This document shows positions 1 through 9,403 of a DNA stretch of 64,000 nucleotides, one piece after another. Positions within the stretch are counted from its first letter, which is position 1. Each line of letters begins with the position of its first letter. Source of the stretch: Apoderus coryli. Taxonomy: Eukaryota; Arthropoda; Insecta; Coleoptera; Attelabidae. The DNA lies in assembly GCA_911728435.2 (NCBI GenBank), contig OU452198.1:32703902-32767901 (forward strand). The letters run 5' to 3'. The notes beneath the pieces were generated by a model. It was not told the origin of the DNA and did no database searches. It saw only the letters and a program-made list of their open reading frames with translations. The position numbers and the translations under genes are program-made.

Positions 1-614
1 ATTCTTTCGTCGTTACTCACAATTATTTATTATTATTTGACAGTTTATTTCTGTCTTCGTACAACATTTTATTCTGTACGCGATTTTTTAAATTTAGTTG
101 GAATTTTTGTGCTTTTTGAAGTTATTAAAAAAAACGCCTTTCTCATATGAATGTTTTGTGCAAAATAATTTTTTTTAATTAATTTTAAATAACAGCTAAA
201 ACACCGAAATCTTGTGTAAACCGTTACATGTGATATACCACCTATGTTTGAATCGAAAATGGCTTTAAATTTAACAATAAAAAATCCAGGGCTGTAATTT
301 AAAAAACCAAGTTGATGATGGTTTTCCAAAAACGAAACGTCGTAGTGAATTTTGTAGACGCTGTCTTATTCTACTCAAAATGTAACAATCAGATTTTTTT
401 ATATCTGTAAAAATAAAGTCAGAAATAAACAAAAACTAAAACCGCAAAAATCATTTTTTCGAAAATGCGCGAAAACGGCTAAAGTTAGTTTACTTTTGAA
501 AACATCGTTTGAAAGGTGTTTCAATTGGATAATTTTTCTCTAATTTAACCGACATTGTAACTCCTACCGTTTCCAAGATTCCAATGCTATCCCATTCTTG
601 GAATGGATACAGTG
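1..614. mobile_element. Right end of a foldback (long inverted repeat) element, cut by the window start
   Basis: The tract matches the right arm of the complete foldback at 18776-19964: the same subterminal blocks follow in the same order and it ends in the same way. The end reads ...GGATACAGTG followed by TA, the mirror of the CACT.TGTCC start of the family. It carries the family's internal motif TTGATGA...GAAACGTC at 312-341. No coding capacity is seen. The TA next to the end suggests a Tc1/mariner-type insertion, by inference. Confidence 0.75.
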
Positions 615-884
615 TATATTATGTATATGCGCAAATATAGATACTGTATATATCATCATATCGTGGTTTGATTTTTATCTATTTATTTTTGTAACTATTT
701 TTAATAATTGATTTGTAAATTTTCTTTTTATTCTTCGTATAAACTGTATAGTTTTTTATTAATAATTATTTTTCTTTGGGTTTTTTTGGTTCATTTTAAA
801 ACAATACACATTGTTCGAAATTAAAAATGTATTCATTTTTAATTTTTTCCGTCAAAATATATAAAAACAACAATAGGATTCCTT

Positions 885-912
885 CTGAAGAAAGTAGAAA
901 TTGGCTGCCGAA
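885..912 (+). ncRNA. Degenerate hammerhead-ribozyme motif, tandem unit 1
   Basis: CTGAAGA at 885-891 is followed by a weak stem II (GTAG / CTGC) and then CGAAA, but the C and following bases of GAAACGTT are lost (GAAATAG). It is a decayed copy of the motif at 1466-1498 and should be inactive. Confidence 0.4.
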
Positions 913-1465
913 ATAGATTATGAAATATATAAACGAGGGGGGTGTCTTAATTCTGTTGAATATTGGGGATGGAACTTAGTCGTGACATATTCTATGAGTC
1001 ATGATTACTATTGCTATTTTTAAATAACAAAAAAAACGTTAAAACTAAATTGGTCCTGAATATCTATTTGTTTCACCGCAAAAGGATTTTGTTCAGCCCA
1101 GAAATGTTAATTTCTTCTGTTAAATATACCTCGCCCTGTAAATTTAGCTTCATCTGTCCAAATTATGTTCTTTAAAAAGTCAGGTTCTTCTTGGATGCGG
1201 ATCAGAACTGTTTCACAAAATTGTATTCTAGATTGATAATCTTCTGTAAGTTTTATCTATTTTTTGAACTATTTTTATTAATTGATTTGTATAAATTTTC
1301 TTTTTATTCTTCGTATAAACTGTATAGTGTTTTATTAATAATTATTTTTCTTTGGGTTTTTTGGTTCATTTTAAAACAATACACATTGTTTGAAATTAAA
1401 AATGTATTCATTTTTATTTTTTTCCGTCAAAATATATAAAAGCAACAACAACAATAGGATTCCTT

Positions 1466-1510
1466 CTGAAGAAAATAGAAATTGGCTGCCGAAACGTTGT
1501 AGAACGTAAA
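1466..1510 (+). ncRNA. Hammerhead-ribozyme-like motif, tandem unit 2
   Basis: The core boxes CTGAAGA (1466-1472) and GAAACGTT (1491-1498) are intact. Between them lies AAATAGAAATTGGCTGCC, whose 3' half CTGCC would pair with an ancestral GGCAG that has mutated here, so stem II is weak. The order CTGANGA, stem II, GAAAC, short stem III palindrome ACGT matches the compact hammerheads known from Penelope-like elements. Flanking stem I pairing is poor. Confidence 0.45.
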
Positions 1511-2073
1511 AAAAGAAAAAATAGAAATTACTATTGCGAATAAATTTCAAGTTCCTTATTTGGTTTTTTTTTTTAAAAGCAAAAAACGTTAAAACTGAAT
1601 TTGTCTTAAATATCTGTTTGTTTAACCGCATAAAGATTTTGTTCAGCCCAGAAATGTTCATTTCTTCTGTTAAATATACCTTCCTGTGTAAATTTAGCTT
1701 CATCTGTCCAAATTATGTTCTTTAAAAATTCAGGTTCTTTTTGGATGCGGTTACAACTGTTTCACAAAATTGTATTCTATATTGATAATCTTCTGTATGT
1801 AATTTTTATTTATTTTTTTAACTATTATTATTAATTGATTTGTAAATTTTCTTTTTATTCTTAGCATAAACTTTATAGTTCTATTTAATAATTATTTTTG
1901 TTTGGGTTTTTTGGTTCATTTCAGAACGATACACATTATTTCAAAATAAAAATGTTTTCCTTTTTATTTTTTCCGTCAAAATATATAAAAACAACGTTTC
2001 GTTACTCATTGGTAATAGTATTCTCTAGTTATAGAAACATTATTATCTTTATAATCAATCAATACGATTCCTT

Positions 2074-2105
2074 CTGAAGAAACTGGAAATTGGCTACCGC
2101 AACTT
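2074..2105 (+). ncRNA. Degenerate hammerhead-ribozyme motif, tandem unit 3
   Basis: CTGAAGA at 2074-2080 is followed by AACTGGAAATTGGCTACC and GCAACTTTG in place of GAAACGTTG. The essential GAAA is mutated to GCAA, so this copy should be dead. Confidence 0.35.
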
Positions 2106-2330
2106 TGAAGAAAGTAAAAAAATAAAATAAATATACTATGAAATAAAAGCGAGGGGTGGTTTTAATTCCGCTGAATATTGGGGGTGGAACTTAGTTTAGT
2201 GGTGGGGATATTTGTAGTCGCGACATATTCTATGACTCATGATTAGTATGGCGAATAAAATTCAAGTAATAAAAGTTAAGAATACTAAGAAAAAATCAGG
2301 AAACTTTTTTTGGTTCACCGATAAACTTAT

Positions 2331-3227
2331 TGTTTTTTTTTTATATGAAGGTTGTCCCTATTGGATTTCCAAATTTCTTCTCTTCTGGATCGTACGAGTA
2401 TAAAATAATTTTCCATAGATCTTCGCGTTCTCACCTTTTTCATTAATTAGATTTGAACTTTTAAAACATCAAAGTCGACCAGAGCAAGTTAGTCGTAAAA
2501 AACCACTACCAATAAATGAGTGGAATACTACTTCCAGGGTGTAGTCTAAAATACCTCGACAAATATTACAGTTATCTACTGTTTTGCTTCAGCCCTCTAT
2601 ATATATATATAATAGGCAAAACTAAAAAGAACACCCTCGTAACAAAACGTAAACATTTACAACACAAAGTTATCATTCGACTTTTTATTGTATTATACAA
2701 CCTGACCATATTTTTAAAATTTCTTTAAAGCATAACAAAAATGATTTTTACGCAACCCAAAATGCGGCAATAAAATTGTACAATTTTATGACCCCTTAAA
2801 TAACATTATATCAGTAAAGGGTTGAATATTTGCCGCTAAAAGAGACATTTATTTGACTTGGTTTTTTTTCTTTAGGTAATATAAATATTGCCCTATTATA
2901 AATATAAGAGAAAAAAAGGACTTGGCTTTGTGCTTTTTGTGTTTATTTATTATTGCTACCAAACAGAAAAAAATAGAGGAAATACACAGGAAGAAATGGT
3001 AACCATAAAATTGTATTTTGTTTCGGTTATGTGTTTCAATAAACAGATATTTCAGAAGCTTTGGGATTTTAAATTGATTTTTATGTTTTTTTCTTAACAC
3101 GGAAAATTTATTAAAACGGCTAGGCGACAAATCATGAATCATGCATAATGAGTCCGAAATTAAACAGCAGTTGGGGAATGCCAAACGAATTCAAAAGTGT
3201 CACAGAGCCGGCAACCTTAGGAGGCTG
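2331..3227. other. AT-rich sequence, mostly unassigned
   Basis: There are only short low-complexity open frames with no recognisable domain. The last part (about 3187-3227) probably belongs to the hAT fossil that continues on the far side of the retrotransposon insertion. Confidence 0.5.
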
Positions 3228-3355
3228 TAAATTTAACTAAATTATGAAGAAAACGAATTAACCAAGGTTTATTTGAATGAATGAATTTGCTCACTTCAAA
3301 AATCCTCAAGCAACAGAACGACATAAGAAGGTTGAACCATTTTGAAAGATGAGTA
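3228..3355. repeat. Left copy of a 128-bp direct repeat flanking a retrotransposon fragment
   Basis: This tract (TAAATTTAACTAAATTATG... to ...GATGAGTA) recurs in the same orientation at 4657-4783 with roughly ten differences. The two copies abut the two ends of a non-LTR fragment, which is the arrangement of a long target-site duplication. A partial duplication of another origin cannot be excluded. Confidence 0.75.
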
Positions 3356-4656
3356 GATTGTAGATGTTTTTATCGGAGTCGTTTAGGCGGTTTGGCCTCC
3401 CCTCACTTCGACCTGCAGAAGATCTTTTATGAATGAGTCTAATCCATGAATTGCCCAGCTGTCCCACACTTTTCATGAAGTTGATGATTTCTCTGGGGGT
3501 TAAATTCCTTGCCTCGTCGGGTGTTAGGGTCACCCATCCAAGGTGTTTTAGCCTTTTGCAGAAAAGTGCCATGCATTCACAGAGCACGTGTAATTCGCCT
3601 TAAGTCGCTTCTCTCCAGTTGGATAAGCTTCCCTGCGTTGGCATCTGAAGGTTTGATAAACCTTTTTGATTGTCTTAGGCCTGGAGTGTTTCTCCAGTAG
3701 GACTTAAGTTGTTCCTTTTCCCGTCTCCGAAGTTCTTCCATCATATGGCTTTTTGGAAGTCGCTTCGTTCCCCTCTATGTCTTCATGTCCTGGCACCCAT
3801 GTCAGAGTAATCTTTTTCCCCTGAGCTGCCAGTTGATTTAAGGTCTGTTTGCATTCCCATGCTAGCTTTGACGTGAAGGTGCTTTTAACGCAGCTTGACT
3901 GTCTGACATAATATTGATCTGCCGTTCCGGGATGCCTCTCTGCAGGCATTCTTGAGCACAACGATTAATAGCGTTGATCTCTGCTTGGAATATAGTGGGC
4001 CTTTTCCCCCGAGAGATTCAGAGAGCCTGCAATTAGGCCCGTATACTCCCATGCCTGTGTTCCCTTCTATTCCTTTTGAACCGTCCGTATACCAGACGGA
4101 TGTATTTTCTGGGAATCGTGGTTCCCAATTTAGCCATTTTTGACAGTCCCCAATGACCACTTCAAAAGGGATTTCAATCATGTTTGCGTGGCAAAGAGTC
4201 CGACGGTTTTCTTCCTGAATCCAAAGGTATTAGATCCAGGATTCCCATGTGTCCCTCTAGATCGCCAGATTTGTATTCCATTACCTGTGCCAGTTTCAAG
4301 CGCTAATTGCTGCCTCTTTTTTGACTGGGACAGGCAAAAGTATCAGATGCAGCAACGTTTCCATCGCTGCTGTGGGGCAAGTTCGCATTGCCCCTGGTAT
4401 TCCTAAACATGCAAGCCGTTGCAACTTTTGAAGACGGCATTGTGTAGGCTTAATATTAACTTTTGGCCACCATACTAATGAGGCGTTTGTAACCATGGGT
4501 TTCATAACTGTTTGGTACACCCAGTATGTGAGCTTTGGCTTTAGCCCGCAAGTCCTACCGAGTAGCCTGTGACACGTCCATATGGCCGCTGTGGCTTGCG
4601 ATATGGTTTTCTCTATATGCTGATTCCAGATTAGTCGTTTATCCAGGATTACTCCC
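3356..4656 (-). pseudogene. 5'-truncated non-LTR retrotransposon: RT C-terminus and RNase H
   Basis: Read on the minus strand, the fragment starts in the C-terminal part of a reverse transcriptase protein (LGVILDKRLIWNQHIE, then a KPMVTNASLVWWPKV... QRLACLGIPGAMRT block). It continues into an RNase H domain: WYTDGSK with the first Asp, FQAEINAIN with the Glu, MSDSQAAL with the second Asp, and WVPGHEDIEGNE. These pieces fall in different frames, so several frameshifts have occurred. The 3' end is near 3356 after a short untranslated tail. RNase H placed after the RT is known from I/LOA-like and some Jockey-group non-LTR elements; the exact clade is not resolved. Confidence 0.8.
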
Positions 4657-4783
4657 TAAATTTAACTAAACTATGAAGAAAACGAATAAACCAAGGTTTA
4701 TTTGATTGAATGAATTTGCTCACTTCAAAAATCCTCAAGCATAGACCGATATAAGAAGGTGGAACCATTTTCAGAGATTAGTA
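4657..4783. repeat. Right copy of the 128-bp direct repeat
   Basis: This is the partner of 3228-3355. Sequence downstream continues directly into the hAT transposase fossil, so this copy is in its original context and the retrotransposon landed inside the hAT remnant. Confidence 0.75.
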
Positions 4784-5110
4784 TAGTAAATCCCTTGGCT
4801 TTACTAAATAAAAAAGAAAGGCCAGTCGAGATTTTAAAATTCATTTGAAAGCTGGATTTTGCTCCAAATCTCGGTATAGTTTTAAGAATGTTGCTTACTT
4901 TCCCAATAAGTGTGGCAAGTGGCAAATTAAAGTTATTTAAAAAACTTTCACGCTGTACAACTACCGAAGATCTGCTAAATCCCTTGACAACATTAGCCAT
5001 TGAAGATGAGCGAGGTGAAGAAATTGATGTCAAAAAAATTATCAAGAGTCTCAGAATTAAAAGTGAGCAAAAAGCACATTCAAGTTTAATTGAATTTTTA
5101 ATAATTAGGT
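4700..5110 (+). pseudogene. hAT transposase C-terminal fossil (dimerisation domain)
   Basis: The plus-strand frame reads LGIVLRMLLTFPISVASGKL, KLFKKLSRCTTTEDLLNPL and LAIEDERGEEIDVKKII. This is the C-terminal dimerisation region of hAT transposases of the ZMYM/ZBED-like type, whose consensus carries the VSVASGERSFSKLKLIK and ...LNGLALISIE blocks. The conserved ERSFSK is degraded and the upstream reading is broken by stops, so it is a fossil. The catalytic region is absent, partly because the retrotransposon at 3356-4656 disrupts the locus. Confidence 0.7.
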
Positions 5111-5574
5111 TTTTATTTTTAGTGGTTCTATATTTTGTTTTGCTATTTTTTTTAATATATGCATTTTATAATAATAATTATATAGCGTGTCCTGAAATTA
5201 ACTGAAAATAATTTAAGGAGACATTCTACAAGCGAATATAAGATTTGTGTTCGTATGAACATATATCGAAAAACGCTTCGTTTTTCAGATACAGGGTGTT
5301 ATTAGTAAATTCCTGAAGATGGGTTTTTAGTAATATTTCCAAAACGCGTCTCGATATCAAAATGATATTTGGCACACTTATGTATCTTTGTAGGAATGGG
5401 AGAAGATATTCTATCAACCCTTAATACGCATTTCAACCCCGTTTCTTGTATTATCGTAGCGTGGATAAAATGCTCGGACCGTTCTATTACTGTTCAAAAT
5501 TGTGAAAAACCCGAACGCTTCATCTTTATCTATACCAAACATAAATAATAATATAACCTAACTTTAACGGACAA

Positions 5575-6120
5575 ACAATAAAATAAGATAATAATAATAA
5601 TAAGTTTATTTGCAGTTCAAAATAAGATACATATTCAATATATTATAAATATTTAGACAAAAAAAAAAAAAGAACCACAAAATGGGCTGAATGGCAGTAA
5701 AAACTGATATAGAAATTCAGCCCAAACTAAAATATCATATTCAAAGTATACTAACAGTGAAAAATAGATAAACAAAAAAAACCAAACAAAAAATAATATT
5801 GTGAAGCTCCCAAAATTGAACTCAAAAGTCTGAAAAATTACTCTAATTAACGCAATAAATAACAGCATAAAATATGTACAAATTCAAAAAAATATTAGTT
5901 AGAATCGTCATTTTAAATATTGGGAAATTGGGGATCAGTTCAAAGTGGATTCGATAAATAAGTGTTCACGAATTTTTTTCTTAAAGGAATATACATTTAA
6001 CTTTTTTAAGTAATGAGGTATGCGGTTATAGATTTTGTAAATCTGAAAAGAGAATGATCGCTCAAAAATGGCAGTTCTGTGGCTTGGGGGAGAACGAAGA
6101 TCGTGGATGATCTTGACTTC
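5575..6120 (-). pseudogene. Non-LTR retrotransposon 3' tail with the last residues of the pol ORF
   Basis: The minus strand from about 6065 to 5935 reads ERSFSFQIYKIYNRIPHYL, KKLNVYSFKKKIREHLFIE and STLN. This is the usual C-terminal end of Jockey/BS-type pol proteins (RSFSY...YN.IP..LK....FK..L). An AT-rich 3' UTR follows, ending in an (ATT)n/(AAT)n-like stretch near 5585-5610, consistent with a retrotransposed 3' end. It is heavily 5' truncated. Confidence 0.7.
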
Positions 6121-6142
6121 TACTGATGAAAATTCATATTAA

Positions 6143-6313
6143 AGTTTTTGAAGAAAACAAGAAATATTTTTAAATAATTTTCACAAAATATGGTAGGTAA
6201 GTATACATCTGGCTTCTTCAGATAGCCACTGGGTAGGTGACACAATTGTTATGTGTTGTGTAATAAATTTTCACAAAATTATTTAAAAACATTGTTTTCT
6301 TCAAAAAGTTTAA
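6143..6313. repeat. Short inverted repeat with about 45-bp arms
   Basis: The left arm (AAAGTTTTTGAAGAAAACAA, then TTTTTAAATAATTTTCACA) is complementary to the right arm (TTTTCACAAAATTATTTAAA, then TTTTCTTCAAAAAGTTT). The spacer of about 75 bp holds no coding sequence. It is probably a small MITE or the remains of one. Confidence 0.55.
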
Positions 6314-7173
6314 TAAAATAAGAGAAAAACATTTATTGTACCTATTTATTTTCTGTTTGTTTTATTTGGATTTTTCATTTTCATTCAAAATGGGTACCTA
6401 GAGAACATAAGTTAACAAAGCATAAAAATTTCATGAAGACAAAATACAAATGTTTAATATAATTATCATTGTCTTCTTTTAGATATACTAAATATATAAT
6501 ATTGTTTTTTTTTTAATAAATGTAGTTAAAATTAAACTCAAAACATAAATAACACGTTTATTGACATGCGCATGTGTAGCAAATAATCTTGTCCAACAGC
6601 AGGGATCGATTCTGACAGTTCTAGAACCGTTCTCGGACTTTTTCATTTCATACCCGAACAGCAAACTGCTGGTTCTAGAACCGTTCTAAATCAGTTCAAG
6701 AAAACTCAAACATGTAAATTTGAACTGCGCACACTCCTGACAGTTCTAGAACAGTTCTGTACGAACCCGAATAAACCTTATCTTGAAAACGGCTTCTTCT
6801 ATCGTTATGAAACTGATCATTTTTTATGTACAAAAGTCTTAAATTTATTATTCATTTTGGAAAAAGTAAAAAAAGCGCACAAAAAAAAGTAGGGACATAA
6901 TTTGTTCTGGCCCCCCCAGCCTAACCCACCTAGCCCCTGCCTATAATCCTACAAAGATACGTAAGTGTGCCAAATTTCATTTTCATATCGAGACGCGTTT
7001 CGAATATATTACTAAAAACCCATCTTCAGGAATTTACAAATAACATCCTGTATCTGAAAAACGAAGCGTTTTTCAATATATATGAAAAAAAAAATAAATA
7101 TATGAAAAAAAAACTTATTTTCTCTTGTATAATGTCCCCTTAAATTATTTTAAGTTAATTTCGGGACACCCTG

Positions 7174-7775
7174 TATACTAGATGTGTTATACTCTCTTTT
7201 TTTCTGTGCAAGTAGAATTTCAATTTAGTGCCAATTCATAAATCAAGAAATTTTTGTATTTTTAACAAAACTTCAATATTTTTAATAGCATTTTTTTTTG
7301 CTGACGATTTATTTTACTATACTAAGCGTGGGAAGGGTTTGGGTTATTTATTTTAATTTTTGTTTTAAAGGGGCGGCATTTTACTTCTTACTGATGGTGT
7401 CCACATATTTTTATTTGTAGGACTGAAGGATTTTTTGTGGTCTTATTTGTTTTTGCAAAATATTTTTCATGAAGATCAATATCATAAAACCAGTTAAGAT
7501 ATCGATGGCATGCAGTTTCAACAATCGTCAAAAAAATAGACGCATCTCAATTTATTCCTAATCAAGCTTTCCGATAACTAGAGCCTATTTCCAACCACCG
7601 TTAATTACATTACAACCTAACAGGATCACTGGAAGGACTTGTCGCCCAATATCTCGGGAGTATTTTCTAAACAATCTCCCTTGAGAATAAAATTCAGGCC
7701 AAAAAATTTACGGAAGTAGTCTACTGCTGTGCAACTTCAATATATTATTGAATTAAAATGCTGTAAAAACATATA
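7174..7775. other. Unassigned AT-rich sequence
   Basis: No convincing open frame, repeat or RNA was seen here. Confidence 0.4.
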
Positions 7776-7777
7776 TA

Positions 7778-7955
7778 CCCGGTGTCCCAAAAAATCTACT
7801 ACCAAAAATAAGACGAAAATCACTTATGTCAAAATTTCGATAATGTCTCCTTATGAATTTACGACAATTTTGAATATTAAAAATAACTAATTTCCGAAAA
7901 TCAAATGTTCAAATTCAAATTATTTATTATTATTATTATTTTTTGGGACACCCGG
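7778..7955. mobile_element. Small TA-flanked MITE
   Basis: TA-CCCGGTGTCCCAAAAAA at the left is mirrored by TTTTTTGGGACACCCGG-TA at the right, about 180 bp apart. The interior is AT-rich and non-coding. The termini resemble other GGGTGTCCC ends in the window (15249, 7158), which points to a non-autonomous mariner-type family. Confidence 0.75.
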
Positions 7956-8018
7956 TATGTAGAAATTAAGAAAGTAAATTTAGAAATGCTGCTGCTAAAT
8001 TTTTAATTGTTTCTAAAC

Positions 8019-8075
8019 TATTTTAAAAAGACATGTTTCGACTTCAGCTGAAGTCATCATCAGCTTTTTAAAATA
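8019..8075 (-). ncRNA. Hammerhead-ribozyme motif with a long stem I
   Basis: On the minus strand: TATTTTAAAAAG (stem I 5'), CTGATGA, T, GACTTC-AGCT-GAAGTC (stem II), GAAA, CATG (minimal stem III), T, then CTTTTTAAAATA (stem I 3'). The stem I strands are perfectly complementary over 12 bp if the C after CATGT is included, although that shifts the usual cleavage position by one. Stem II is a perfect 6 bp. The boxes CTGATGA and GAAA are intact. Confidence 0.65.
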
Positions 8076-8950
8076 CGGAATCAAACACACCTATACAAAC
8101 TACTTAGTGGTCCAAAATATTTTATATAATTCCATCGTAGTATCATTATAATCTTAAGTATTGATTAGACGTTGACCAAACGAACTCATCGTTGATTTGC
8201 TCTTTAATGTCTAATTAATATTTTAATATTGTTACTACCTATGAACACGACTCGTCGCCAATGTAATATCTTTACGTAAAAATATTAAATGAAAATCGTT
8301 AACCAATTTAATAATTATATTATGGTAAAAATATCATTTACAAACATTGAACAAAGAATGTCCTTTAGTTATCTACAGGTCCGTCCACTTGAGATATTTA
8401 TGTACTTATATTAATATCTTTAATATATTACACTTAGAATTATAATGTATTGCACTAGCTGCCCTGTACGAAGTTTCTACTTCTACCCTTATCCCATATT
8501 CCGTGGAATTAAAACCCCCTCGTACGTACTACCTCTGAACTAAAGTTGAATTCCTATAAAGCCCTAAATGGAAACTTTACAATGAACTACCTACAAGCTT
8601 TCAATGATTATATTTAGTTACAGTTATTTTTTTTATTATTATTATGGCTTAAATAAGGTTAGGTAATGTTGAGCAATATGCTGTAATTTGAACGAAAAAG
8701 GGTAGTTTTATTACATGGGGTAAAAATGTTTTACTTTTTCAATTTTGTTTATTATTATTCGACTGGAATTCCTAAAACATCTACTGTGTTTTATCACCTC
8801 ATATTCATTTGATTTTTGTTGAAAAAGATGGGGTTAAAATTTTATATTTTTATTAACATTTCTATTGCATGTCTTATTGCCTTTACTTAACATTGTTAGT
8901 TTTTGAAAAAAAAATATAATTTAACTATTATGGACATACAGACTCACCCT
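8076..8950. other. AT-rich sequence with one dispersed-repeat motif
   Basis: No gene was seen. Around 8486-8532 the block CTACCCTTATCCCATATTCC, GTGGAATTAAAACCCCCTCG recurs (inverted) near 930-975 and 2145-2195, and (same orientation) near 48195-48240, so this is an old repeat remnant. Confidence 0.5.
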
Positions 8951-9403
8951 GTAAAAACAAACCATATAATATACAGGGTGAGTTATTAAAAGTTATTAAA
9001 AGTTGGTAGCTATCAAAAAGCTATGCCCGTAAGGAGCAGAGTTTAAATTATTTCAGTTCCAGTACAGAAGCCTTAGAATTCGCCATGTTTTGCATATAAT
9101 ACTAGTGGTAACTTTTGAACCACTCTGTATAATTTTCTAAAATTTTCGTATGATTAATGTCAAGTCTAAACCAATGAAATTGTGGAATAATAAATAGGGC
9201 TTTCCATTTAAAAAAAAACGTAAGTTTGTTTCACCCTGATGAGATCAGCCACCCTGTACAAATATCAATAATTTTAAAATACCTACTTTATGACTGCCTA
9301 CACACTGGCTGCTCAGTTTTGCGTGAAATTTTTGGTCTTTGAGGTAATATCGAACTTCGACGCACTAATAACTCACCCTGTATATTATATGGTTTGTTTT
9401 TAC
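8951..9403. mobile_element. MITE with about 38-bp inverted ends
   Basis: TAAAAACAAACCATATAATA followed by TACAGGGTGAGTTATTA at the left is mirrored by TAATAACTCACCCTGTA and TATTATATGGTTTGTTTTTA at the right. The CAGGGTGAGTTATTA / TAATAACTCACCCTG core flanked by TA is typical of mariner-type non-autonomous elements. The interior holds further CACTCTGTATAA and CACCCTGTACAA ends, suggesting nested or degenerate relatives. Confidence 0.65.

Larger units (their letters stand above)
672..2330 (+). repeat. Three tandem units of about 0.55-0.6 kb with hammerhead-like motifs and transposase fragments
   Basis: The same series of blocks is read three times: TTCTTCGTATAAACT near 731, 1308 and (diverged) 1860; CTTCTGAAGAAA near 884, 1465 and 2073; TTGTTCAGCCCAGAAATG near 1089 and 1639. 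Spacing is about 550-610 bp with indels. Each of the first two units holds a minus-strand fragment of a mariner-type transposase around the first catalytic Asp (IIWTDEAKFT, then the GIFN..WAEQNP region in shifted frames). Each unit also has a CTGAAGA...GAAAC-like motif. The third unit is the most decayed. No intact gene is present. Confidence 0.7.
5183..7173. mobile_element. TA-flanked Tc1/mariner-type element with about 260-bp inverted ends and nested insertions
   Basis: The left end (TAGCGTGTCCTGAAATTAAC...) is mirrored by the right end (...GTTAATTTCGGGACACCCTG) followed by TA. Pairing continues through the blocks CGAAAAACGCTTCGTTTTTC, CAGGAATTTAC-type and GATACGTAAGTGTGCC-type sequence, to about 5400 on the left and 6940 on the right. 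No transposase remains. The interior contains a retrotransposon tail (5575-6120) and a small inverted repeat (6143-6313), so it has been invaded at least once. Confidence 0.7.
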
